A DNA stretch of 6,838 nt from Dehalococcoidia bacterium (GTDB lineage: Bacteria > Chloroflexota > Dehalococcoidia > Dehalococcoidales > UBA1222), in assembly GCA_009783135.1 (NCBI GenBank), contig WRHS01000056.1, positions 1 through 6,838 on the forward strand. The letters are read 5' to 3'. A program made the translations under genes and the position numbers. Of this stretch, positions 1 to 6,246 are shown in pieces; within the stretch, counting starts at the first letter, position 1, and every line of letters begins with the position of its first letter. The notes beneath the pieces are model-generated. The model searched no databases. It was given only the letters and a program-made list of their open reading frames with translations, and had not been told where the DNA came from.

Positions 1-1
1 C

Positions 2-765
2 ACCACCAAGCTCGTCACATGGGCGACTGTTTCAAATGCTACAGGGTACAGCGTGTCACTAATCCAGAACGGCAGTACGATCCGCAATGCAACAGTAACC
101 AGTACCCAATACCAGATAACAGAAAGCACATCCGGCATATTTACTGTCAGCATAATAGCGAAAGGAAACGGTACAACGCATATCGACAGTGATCCACGCA
201 CGACAACGGCAATTTACACGAAACAACAGGAACCCACTAAATTGGTGATGACTCAGCCCTCATATAACGACACCACCAAGCTCGTCACGTGGGCAACAGT
301 ACCAAATGCAGTGTCATATTATGTAGAACTAAAACGAGATGGTTCCACCTGGCGTACTGCATATGTATATAGCACCCAATATGAAATAACAGAAAGTATA
401 CCTGCCACCTACACTGTAAGCGTCACCGCCAGGGGCGATGGTACCACCCATACCGACAGTGATCCACGCACAATAACCGCCAACTATACTAAAGAACTAC
501 CCAAACTAACCATGACCCAGCCTTCATATAGCGACACTACCAAACTTGTTACCTGGGCGACGGTTCCTGGTGCAATAAACTATGAAGTTACATTAAGACA
601 GGGCAGTACCGTCATCAGAATCGCCACAGTCTATGGCACCCAATACGAAATCAGGGAAAATCACAGCGGCACTTTCACTGTCAGCATTATTGCCAAAGGT
701 GCAACCACTATGTTTCGCGACAGCGACCCAAAGACGACAACTGCAAATTATACAAATGAGCAACC
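2..765 (+). repeat. Three in-frame tandem Fn3-like repeat units (first one partial)
   Basis: Units start near 2 (cut by the window), 236 and 506. The period is 270 bp between the first two TTKLVTW motifs (positions 1 and 271) and 264 bp to the third (535). Eighteen bases are identical at 1-18 and 271-288, and another 18-base block (from CGACAGTGATCC) recurs near 185 and 457. This nucleotide-level identity suggests recent duplication or gene conversion. More units may lie upstream. Unit boundaries are approximate. Confidence 0.8.
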
Positions 766-1735
766 ACCAAATACAGACACTTACAACGAGTATGCAGCAT
801 TGTCTGGTGCCATAGAGACAATTATGCGCAGTATTCAGTTGCAAACGTTGAATGCGCAGCAACAGCAACAAACAAGCGACGCCATGAAAGATGCCTTTGT
901 TGACGGTTTCTCACGCGACCAATATTCCCGCCACCTGCCATTTTCCAGTTTGGATATCCAAAAAGCATTCGCAACAGCAAAATATAATTTTACGATAAGT
1001 ACCAACAACTATAGCGCTTTAGATCGCATAATTAACACTGGTACAGGGCACACCAATATGGACTTGCTTGTGGATACTGTAATTCACGAAACCGGACACT
1101 TTTTTGGCCTTGGTGAACAGTTGACAGAGCTTATGGCAGGCAAGTATATGAATTATGATTTATCTGTGACTTCTCCGCATGCAAAGTTGGACAACTTGCT
1201 ATATTCACCTTACTATGATAATCTTCTCTTAGAAAAAGTTGGAGACCAACAATTCTGGCAGACTGTTTTCACGTCATTTAATCCAACAGCTGATTATGGC
1301 GTAATGTGGAACAACAACATGACTGTGACAGCTGGCGGACAGACCACTACGCTGGTTTCGTTTAGCGATATGCAAATGGCCAGATTCATAAGCCAAATGG
1401 CACGAGGGAGGCGGGGAAATGCTAATTGGAACAGAATAGTAACCGAATTCGAAGCATTTGCCGGTATCACAAATGTTGAAGAAGAATTCGAAAGAATGGG
1501 TCCGGTCTTCGCAAACGCATTTTACACAAACAATCAAACAGCAATCAATCAAATACGAAGTTTCTTTACATTTGTTAGAGATTATCAGGCAATAAATAAC
1601 AACCTGTGGGAAGCGCCAGTTATATTAGAGTATAATTTGAATGCATTCCACAACCCTCCTACACCCGGTCTCACACACCCCATCAACCTGCAACAGAACC
1701 AAAACGCAAATACCCAACATAACGAAACGCAATAA
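2..1735 (+). CDS. Fn3-like repeat protein with C-terminal metzincin-like metalloprotease domain (5' partial)
   Basis: The frame is open from the window edge, so the true start lies upstream; an internal GTG at 53 falls in the middle of a repeat and is not a credible start. The visible 577 residues begin with three tandem Fn3-like units of about 88-90 residues. Each has the pattern TKLVTW..V..A..Y.V, then TQYEI.E, then G.(F/Y)TVS. A linker (NTDTY) leads to a C-terminal domain of about 320 residues containing HETGHFFGLGE at 1085-1117, matching the HExxHxxGxx(H/D/E) zinc-protease pattern. The final ligand position holds Glu rather than the usual metzincin His or Asp. Candidate Met-turns follow at KYMNYD and YGVMWN. 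The neighbouring gene has the same architecture and is probably co-transcribed. By analogy the protein is secreted or lipid-anchored and the repeats act as spacers or binding modules. Peptidase activity is inferred, and I do not recognise a named family. Confidence 0.85.
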   Translation, partial: TTKLVTWATVSNATGYSVSLIQNGSTIRNATVTSTQYQITESTSGIFTVSIIAKGNGTTHIDSDPRTTTAIYTKQQEPTKLVMTQPSYNDTTKLVTWATVPNAVSYYVELKRDGSTWRTAYVYSTQYEITESIPATYTVSVTARGDGTTHTDSDPRTITANYTKELPKLTMTQPSYSDTTKLVTWATVPGAINYEVTLRQGSTVIRIATVYGTQYEIRENHSGTFTVSIIAKGATTMFRDSDPKTTTANYTNEQPPNTDTYNEYAALSGAIETIMRSIQLQTLNAQQQQQTSDAMKDAFVDGFSRDQYSRHLPFSSLDIQKAFATAKYNFTISTNNYSALDRIINTGTGHTNMDLLVDTVIHETGHFFGLGEQLTELMAGKYMNYDLSVTSPHAKLDNLLYSPYYDNLLLEKVGDQQFWQTVFTSFNPTADYGVMWNNNMTVTAGGQTTTLVSFSDMQMARFISQMARGRRGNANWNRIVTEFEAFAGITNVEEEFERMGPVFANAFYTNNQTAINQIRSFFTFVRDYQAINNNLWEAPVILEYNLNAFHNPPTPGLTHPINLQQNQNANTQHNETQ

Positions 1736-1796
1736 AGACCCGAACCCACTATGTCTCGGCTATAGCATCACAGCCCAGACTGGAAACGGAGCAGCA

Positions 1797-3458
1797 ATGT
1801 CATACCTGAAGAACGCCGCATTGAAGGCTCTGAAGCTGCAACTGGCGGCTTGGCTTGCCCTGCCCCTCGTGCTGGCCCTCGGCCCCATTTCATGCTCCGG
1901 CGGCGGCGACCGCGAAAGCATTGAACCCGCACCGAAACCAAAACCAACCCAATTGGTCATGTCCAACCCAAGTTACAGCGACAATACAAAACTTGTCACC
2001 TGGGATGCCGTTCCCAATGTATCGGCATATGAAGTAATCCTGAAACAGGGTGACAGCATCGTCAGGGGTCTGACAACAAATTCAACCGAATACAAAATCA
2101 CAGAAAACCAAAGCGGGGTATACACGGCATCCCTGACCGCAATTGGCGACGGCGTAAACTATTTGACAAGCACCCCCAAATCAACGTCCTTTTTTTACAC
2201 CAAAATCCAAGAAATCATCAAATTGGTAATGAGCCAACCATCCTACAACGATAATACAAAACTCGTCACATGGCCTTCCGTTCAAAATGCAACTTCATAT
2301 AACGTATCACTAATTCAAAACGGCAATATAATACGCAATGTCACAGTAAACGGCACTCAATACGAAATCAAAGAAAACCAATCCGGCACCTTCACCGTCA
2401 GCATAATAGCCAACGGCAACGGCACCACCCACTCTAACAGCGACCCCCGCACCACCACGGCCAACTATACCAAGCAGCAAGAACAAAACACGGACACATA
2501 TCACCAATACTACGCCTTGGCAAGTTCGTTAAACTCCGCCCTCTATGGTGTCCAAGGTCAAACCCTGACCGAACAACAACAAAAACAAGCCAGCGACCGC
2601 GTCAAAGAGGCATTCGCAACCGGCTTCGCCCACGACCAATACTCCAAAAACCTGCCATTCTCAAGCGCCGACATCCGCAAGGCCTTCGCCTTCGCCCAAT
2701 ACAAATTCCCAGCGGGATACGACAGTTTTTACGATAATTTGGGTAATATAACAGTGGCGACAACGAGATCAATGAATGAAATGATAAGGTCCACGCTTCA
2801 TGAAACGGGACATTTTTTTGGTCTTGGCGAAAGTCTGACAGAGTTGATGTCGGCCAAATACATGGATTATGATATATCTGTAACTGGGGAGCGCGCGCTC
2901 CTGAACCATTTGCAATATACACCTTTTTATGATAATCTTCTTCGCGAAAAAGTTGGCGATGAAAAATTCTGGCAAACAGTTTTCAAATCTCAAAATCCAA
3001 ACCGAGATTACGGAATAATGTGGAATGATAATATGACGGTAAGTGTTGATAATCAAAAACATATCTTGGTTGATTTTGGCGATATGCAAAAAGCAAGATC
3101 TTTGAGCGCCATGGCGCACGGTAGAAGTTGGCAGTCAGACTGGAATAGAGTTGTTACAGAGTTTGAAAGATTTATTGGTGTTACAAATGTTATGCACAAA
3201 TTCGTCGAAATAGCCCCGGTCTTTGAAAATGCATTCAAAAATAATAACCAAAGCGCAATAAAAAAAATACAGGACTTTTTCGGAGCTGTCAAAAGTTTTG
3301 CCGAAACCAATAGTTATGTGTGGGAAGAGTCGGCGATATTTGACCAAGTTGTACACCGTTTCTTCAACCCGATGCCCTTCAACGTTAACCTGCAACAAAC
3401 CACAAAAGTCACACGCGACGGTACCCATAAGTGGAGAGTGTTGCAAAAAGGATTATAA
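1797..3458 (+). CDS. Probable lipoprotein: two Fn3-like repeats plus metzincin-like metalloprotease domain
   Basis: The ATG at 1797 is chosen because a GGAG ribosome-binding site lies 5 nt upstream (1788-1791) and a signal peptide follows at once: Lys5/Lys10/Lys13, a hydrophobic stretch at about residues 14-28, then GPISC with Cys33. The lipobox is imperfect, with Pro at -3, but SGGG after the Cys is typical of lipoproteins. The frame is open further upstream without a good start. The protein is 553 aa. Residues about 51-138 and 139-229 are Fn3-like repeats. The C-terminal domain carries HETGHFFGLGE at residues 335-345 (His335, Glu336, His339, and Glu345 as possible third ligand), with Met356 (KYMDYD) or Met408 (YGIMWN) as possible Met-turn. 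It is a tandem paralogue of the upstream gene, 61 bp away with no terminator seen between. Its last eight residues (from Trp at 3432) are encoded by the left end of an IS1 element, so the native C-terminus has been lost or replaced. The likely location is the outer membrane or cell surface; protease function is inferred. Confidence 0.85.
   Translation: MSYLKNAALKALKLQLAAWLALPLVLALGPISCSGGGDRESIEPAPKPKPTQLVMSNPSYSDNTKLVTWDAVPNVSAYEVILKQGDSIVRGLTTNSTEYKITENQSGVYTASLTAIGDGVNYLTSTPKSTSFFYTKIQEIIKLVMSQPSYNDNTKLVTWPSVQNATSYNVSLIQNGNIIRNVTVNGTQYEIKENQSGTFTVSIIANGNGTTHSNSDPRTTTANYTKQQEQNTDTYHQYYALASSLNSALYGVQGQTLTEQQQKQASDRVKEAFATGFAHDQYSKNLPFSSADIRKAFAFAQYKFPAGYDSFYDNLGNITVATTRSMNEMIRSTLHETGHFFGLGESLTELMSAKYMDYDISVTGERALLNHLQYTPFYDNLLREKVGDEKFWQTVFKSQNPNRDYGIMWNDNMTVSVDNQKHILVDFGDMQKARSLSAMAHGRSWQSDWNRVVTEFERFIGVTNVMHKFVEIAPVFENAFKNNNQSAIKKIQDFFGAVKSFAETNSYVWEESAIFDQVVHRFFNPMPFNVNLQQTTKVTRDGTHKWRVLQKGL
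1948..2484 (+). repeat. Two in-frame tandem Fn3-like repeat units
   Basis: Units start near 1948 and 2217 and share the motif (L)VM..PSY.DNTKLVTW, followed by a TEYKI/TQYEI strand and the ending YTK. The second unit is closest to the first visible unit of the upstream gene (both read VSLIQNG, then FTVSII, then DPRTTTA), while the first unit is more diverged. Boundaries are approximate. Confidence 0.75.
3433..3457 (+). repeat. IS1-family left terminal inverted repeat
   Basis: It begins GGAGAGTGTTGCAAAAAGGA and matches the reverse complement of 4169-4193 at 22 of 25 positions (mismatches at positions 11, 21 and 22). It overlaps the last codons of the upstream lipoprotein gene. Confidence 0.85.
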
Positions 3459-3485
3459 GGTAATAGAATAATCACCGAGTTGATT

Positions 3486-4183
3486 ATGAGATGTAGCAAA
3501 TGTGGTAGTGAGAACAGCGTAAGAGCAGGATTCAACCATGGCAGACAGCGGTACAAGTGCAAACAGTGTGGGCGGCAGTTCACCCAGACAGAGGACAAGA
3601 ACGCACAGAACAGAGCATTGGCTTTATATCTCTATGTAGTGGGACTCTCGATGAACTCTATTGCACGAATGTTCAAAATACGGCCATCAACGGTGCTTTA
3701 CTGGGTGAGGAACTTTGCCCTCAAGACGTACGAAAAGCCAATGCCGGATGGGGGTGTGGTTATTGAGCTTGACGAAATGTGGCATTTTTTGGAGTCAAAA
3801 AAAACAAAGTTTGGGTCTGGAAGGCGTATTGTCGCACTACCGGTCAGTTGGTTGACTGGGAGTGCGGAGACCGCAGCAGTGCGACCCTCGCAAAAATGCT
3901 CGAAAGATTGAAGTGCTCGGACGTGGCAGTCTTTTTCGCAGACGGCTGGGAGTCCTACGCCGAGCTTATAGAGCCTAAAATGCTTGTCCAGACCAAGGCA
4001 GAAACCCACGGCATTGAACGAAATAATTTCCGTCAGCGTCACTGGTGTGGCAGGTTCCGTCGCAAAATCTGCATTGTTTAGCGCAGTCTGCTCATGATTG
4101 ACTTGACCGTATTTCTTTTTGCGCGTTACCATGTCAATGGCGTACGTGAGGAGCTACTGCAACCATGCTATCGTCCTTTTTGA
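3486..4183 (+). pseudogene. IS1-family DDE transposase, frameshifted and with internal amber stop
   Basis: From the ATG at 3486 the protein starts with a zinc ribbon (Cys3, Cys6, Cys25, Cys28), then a helix-turn-helix region (NRALALYLYVVGLSMNSIAR), then the DDE catalytic region. The first Asp is in ELDEMW. The frame breaks at a run of eight A (3797-3804): the frame from 3486 runs into unrelated sequence ending at 3911. Reading continues correctly one base back as NKVWVWKAY, then FADGW (second Asp) and HGIERNN (catalytic Glu). A TAG at 4079-4081 then interrupts the conserved C-terminal segment, which continues in the same frame as RSLLMIDLTVFLFARYHVNG to a TGA at 4181. The A-rich site ends AAAAAAC, like the IS1 slippery heptamer, but it lies after the first catalytic Asp, whereas in classical IS1 the shift comes before it. 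Decay or a base-count error is therefore as likely as programmed frameshifting. The downstream amber argues that the gene is dead. Confidence 0.85.
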
Positions 4184-4193
4184 AACACTCTCC
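4169..4193 (-). repeat. IS1-family right terminal inverted repeat
   Basis: Read on the - strand it begins GGAGAGTGTTTCAAAAAGGA, the partner of the left repeat at 3433-3457. The ancestral transposase stop codon (TGA at 4181) lies within it, as is common for compact IS1 elements. Confidence 0.85.
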
Positions 4194-4285
4194 TGGCAAA
4201 CACTATTGCAGGAAAGTGATACGGCGTTTAATCTTGAATAGTAACTCTGTGGGGAACAGTCCTCATTGCTCTTTGGGGGGATGAC

Positions 4286-5122
4286 ATGACAAGACAAAGA
4301 ACAGAAATGGACTTAGAAATAACCCTTAGAGGCAAAGGATTGACTAAGGGGACACTAGACCCAGATGATTTACAGGCTTTGGCAGATCTTTTCAAGGGGT
4401 TGAGAGCTTATGACTCCTCCCTAAAAAATATTCGCATGTTTGGAACAATCAGAAAGGGCAGCTCCAAAGTAAGTGCTATGGCTCCGGTAGAAATGGATAT
4501 GTTTGATACTAATCCGGCTCGCCAAGCACTTCAGTTATTTTTCGGAGAAGTTTTTGACCCACTAATTGGGTGGTTATGGAATAAGCCAGCCAGATTGTCA
4601 TTGGAAAAAATCGTTGATCGAAAGCGGACAATGAGTGTATTGGTTATGCCTGCCAATGGTGATGAACTGCCTCTGCGGAAAAAATTTACCAAGAAAGAGT
4701 ATGAACAATATAGCCAAAAAATTGCGGAAGAACCAGAATGGAGGTCAATTTGCGGCAAGATATTGGAAGTGGACATCAATGATCGCACTTTTGAGATACA
4801 CACAGCTAAAGGCTATATCACGTGTAAGTTTCCTGAAGATAGTACCGATGAATATATCTTATCTTTGGTAAAAATGGTTGTTTCTGCTGAAGTTTTTTGT
4901 CGTAATAAACCAAGCGTTGGTTCTTGGAAAGCCGATAAATGTCAAAAATTATTATTGGCTCCATCACAAGATTCAATTATTAAGGACATTGTTTTTCCAA
5001 TAGGTATAAAACCTCCGAAAAACCTATTGGTCAATGGGTTCAATCTTCAAGAATTTGCACCGAGTTTGGATGAAGATGCAGGTGAGAACCTTGCAACATT
5101 CTTGCGTGAATTTAAAGGTTGA
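4286..5122 (+). CDS. Unrecognised 278-aa protein, partner of downstream PIN-domain protein
   Basis: The ATG at 4286 has a strong GGGGGG ribosome-binding site five bases upstream (4275-4280). The nearby ATG at 4281 runs straight into a stop. I do not recognise the family. No signal peptide is seen and no clear membrane segment, although residues about 81-98 (LQLFFGEVFDPLIGWLW) are hydrophobic. The N-terminus (8-60) looks alpha/beta (DLEITLRGKGL, then an LDPDDLQALADLF helix). Residues about 151-203 (WRSICGKILEVD, FEIHT, then KFPEDSTDEY) resemble a small beta-barrel-like segment found in various uncharacterised proteins; this is an impression, not an assignment. The stop TGA shares its last base with the ATG of the PIN gene (TGATG), implying translational coupling. 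The likely role, from context only, is antitoxin or regulator of the PIN nuclease; at 278 aa it is large for an antitoxin. Confidence 0.85.
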   Translation: MTRQRTEMDLEITLRGKGLTKGTLDPDDLQALADLFKGLRAYDSSLKNIRMFGTIRKGSSKVSAMAPVEMDMFDTNPARQALQLFFGEVFDPLIGWLWNKPARLSLEKIVDRKRTMSVLVMPANGDELPLRKKFTKKEYEQYSQKIAEEPEWRSICGKILEVDINDRTFEIHTAKGYITCKFPEDSTDEYILSLVKMVVSAEVFCRNKPSVGSWKADKCQKLLLAPSQDSIIKDIVFPIGIKPPKNLLVNGFNLQEFAPSLDEDAGENLATFLREFKG

Positions 5123-5649
5123 TGATGGACAACATCGTTGTTGTAGATACAAACATAATATGTTATCTAATAAGATTAAAGGGGGGTGAGCAGAATAAAG
5201 ATTATGATAGAGCAAAAAAGTATTTAGATTATTTGGTAGGCCGTCAGCTTGCACGCACATTCCCTACCGATGCTGAATTGCTGTACTGGCTAAACGTGAT
5301 ACCAGAAGGGAAACGAAAAGAACTTTATAAGCAAGGAATTAATGAACTGTTTTCTCAAACATCACTAATAGATTCAGATTCCACAATCACGGCTAAGTGG
5401 GCTGAAATAGTAACCATTGGGCGTAAACGGGGGACAATTCATGTACATGATAAAAATAGCCCGAATGTGGATTCACAGATAAATGATACTTGGATTGCCG
5501 CTTGTGCTTTAGCACATAATTTGCCGTTAGTCAGCGATAATTATAGAGATTTTGACTGGATGCAGCAATCTGTTGGCCTAAAATTAATTTGTTTTTCAGG
5601 TAAAAGCAAAAAAAACCTAAAAATAAAACGACCTTGTAAGAGCTTGTAA
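5122..5649 (+). CDS. PIN-domain protein, putative VapC-like ribonuclease toxin
   Basis: The ATG at 5122 overlaps the upstream stop by one base; the adjacent ATG at 5125 is an equally possible start and is better spaced (6 nt) from AAAGG at 5114-5118. The protein is 175 aa. The PIN fold is visible from the first strand and Asp9 (NIVVVDTNIICYL), Glu52 (TDAELLYW), Asp122 (NDTWIAACALAHNLPLVSDN) and Asp139/Asp143, the expected acidic metal-binding set. PIN proteins of this kind are Mg/Mn-dependent RNases, often type II toxins. It is longer than typical VapC (about 130-150 aa), with extra sequence around residues 22-46 and a Lys-rich tail after residue 160. The partner gene directly upstream does not look like VapB, Phd or AbrB types. 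RNase activity is inferred from the fold; the toxin role is inferred from operon layout. Confidence 0.88.
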   Translation: MMDNIVVVDTNIICYLIRLKGGEQNKDYDRAKKYLDYLVGRQLARTFPTDAELLYWLNVIPEGKRKELYKQGINELFSQTSLIDSDSTITAKWAEIVTIGRKRGTIHVHDKNSPNVDSQINDTWIAACALAHNLPLVSDNYRDFDWMQQSVGLKLICFSGKSKKNLKIKRPCKSL

Positions 5650-5683
5650 CAAATTTGGCTCGGTATTGAAATTGTTACATTTT
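5645..5683 (+). terminator. Candidate A/T-rich hairpin terminator after the PIN gene
   Basis: TGTAACAAATTT (5645-5656) can pair with AAATTGTTACA (5669-5679), with one bulged A and a 12-nt loop, and is followed by TTTT. It overlaps the PIN stop codon. The stem is AT-rich, so it may be weak. It also sits just past the stop of the converging SEC-C fragment at 5699. Confidence 0.45.
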
Positions 5684-5698
5684 ATTATGGCATTTCTT

Positions 5699-5914
5699 TT
5701 AGAATGGGCATAATAACTTCTTCGGTGTATTTTTGGCATCCTGTATCCCATGACAATCTTCAACTTTTTTCCCGCTACAACAAGGACAAGGCGTAAATTG
5801 TGATATCTCATCTGCGAACATATAAATATTTAGGTTTTGAATTTGCATCAATCGTAACAGCACGAGCAGATCGCCTACGCCTCCCATTCCGCTCCCCGCC
5901 TGGCGGCGGCTCAT
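5699..5914 (-). pseudogene. SEC-C motif C-terminal fragment fused to a dispersed repeat
   Basis: This 71-codon - strand frame ends at 5699. Its residues 43-56 read CPCCSGKKVEDCHG, matching the CxCx8CH zinc-binding pattern of the SEC-C motif, known at the C-terminus of SecA and of many small accessory proteins (usual form CPCGSGKK). Residues 1-28 are simply translation of the 78-bp repeat at 5832-5909, so the original N-terminal part of the gene has been cut off. Real coding remnant therefore spans about 5699-5831. Whether the chimera is expressed is unknown. The SEC-C match is clear; the identity of the parent gene cannot be told. Confidence 0.6.
5832..5909 (-). repeat. 78-bp dispersed repeat, copy A
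   Basis: The - strand of this segment matches 6677-6754 on the + strand at 71 of 78 positions. It starts with a GC-rich mini-hairpin (CCGCC-GCCA-GGCGG) and ends in CAAAACCT. Both copies point away from the brnTA unit between them. The common open frame reads GRRRRSARA in both copies, which could encode a tail on a disrupted gene, but I see no independent gene in it. Confidence 0.85.
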
Positions 5915-5955
5915 ACCAAGTTGTGTTCAATCGGGATTGCAGATTGTGTCAAGAC

Positions 5956-6246
5956 TCACTGCACCGCTTCCTGGCGCTCACGGATCATGGCTTCACGCAG
6001 GACAGCATTTGGGTCAGGCAGTCGCCGCACCCACACAAACACATCGGCATCCAGCGGTAGAGCCTTTCTTGCGGCTTTGTAAGCCTTAACTTCCTCGACT
6101 GTCATAAAACCGGAGAAGTCAGTCACTTTTGGAATATCACTGAAGTCGATTTCGCTGTCCGGCATTTCGTCCAGCAGCTTAAGGCGCGCCTCTCGATCAG
6201 TCGGCATGGGCGGCATGTCACGTTCCTCAGAGCTTACGATTGTCAT
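5956..6246 (-). CDS. brnA: BrnA-family antitoxin, probably degenerate
   Basis: The protein is 96 aa. Features typical of BrnA antitoxins (ribbon-helix-helix type, partners of BrnT RNase toxins) are DSEIDFSDIPKVTDF at about residues 30-44, LDADVFVWV at about 64-72, and NAVLREAM near the C-terminus. The start ATG (6246) lies inside the 3' end of brnT, an overlap normal for brnT-brnA operons. In BrnA proteins the stretch between the DADV..W strand/helix and NAVLR normally includes a GYQTRI-like segment. Here only VRRLPDP is present, about five residues fewer, so the DNA-binding fold may be damaged. BrnA normally neutralises BrnT and represses its own promoter upstream of brnT. The family call is good; function is doubtful. 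Confidence 0.78.
   Translation of the reverse strand: MTIVSSEERDMPPMPTDREARLKLLDEMPDSEIDFSDIPKVTDFSGFMTVEEVKAYKAARKALPLDADVFVWVRRLPDPNAVLREAMIRERQEAVQ

Larger units (their letters stand above)
3433..4193 (+). mobile_element. IS1-family insertion sequence, complete ends, inactive transposase
   Basis: The element is 761 bp, within the normal IS1 size range. It is bounded by 25-bp imperfect terminal inverted repeats and holds one IS1-type transposase gene whose reading frame would end inside the right repeat (TGA at 4181-4183). No convincing 8-9 bp direct repeat is seen at the junctions (left flank ends CCCATAAGT, right flank begins TGGCAAACA). This suggests an old insertion, a flank rearrangement, or formation of the junction by recombination between copies. 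It lies at the 3' end of the metalloprotease-like lipoprotein gene. The damage to its transposase implies it is no longer autonomous, although its ends could still be moved by a related transposase. Confidence 0.88.

Noticed and set aside
1..765. Regular repeats that might suggest a CRISPR or satellite array
   Set aside because: The period is 264-270 bp, a multiple of three, and the repeats encode conserved Fn3-like domains.
2769..3446. Several overlapping - strand frames of 85-116 codons
   Set aside because: They are antisense to the well-supported metalloprotease-like gene, with no recognisable domains or start signals.
4079..4081. TAG as a recoded (pyrrolysine) codon in the transposase
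   Set aside because: The gene also carries a frameshift and nothing else points to amber recoding; a nonsense lesion is simpler.
3698..4132. A 144-codon - strand frame
   Set aside because: It is a shadow of the IS1 transposase, whose zinc ribbon and DDE residues are visible on the + strand.
3424..4202. Target-site duplication around the IS1 element
   Set aside because: The 9 bases on each side (CCCATAAGT and TGGCAAACA) do not match, nor do nearby shifts.
4211..4240. Possible promoter TTGCAG - TTTAAT upstream of the 278-aa gene
   Set aside because: The spacing is 15 bp and the -10 match is weak; an alternative 17-bp spacing gives an even poorer -10. Not strong enough to call.
5800..6060. 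An 86-codon + strand frame containing ARADRLRLPFRSPPGGG, similar to a - strand frame at 6553-6771
   Set aside because: The similarity is just the two inverted copies of the DNA repeat; the rest is antisense to brnA.
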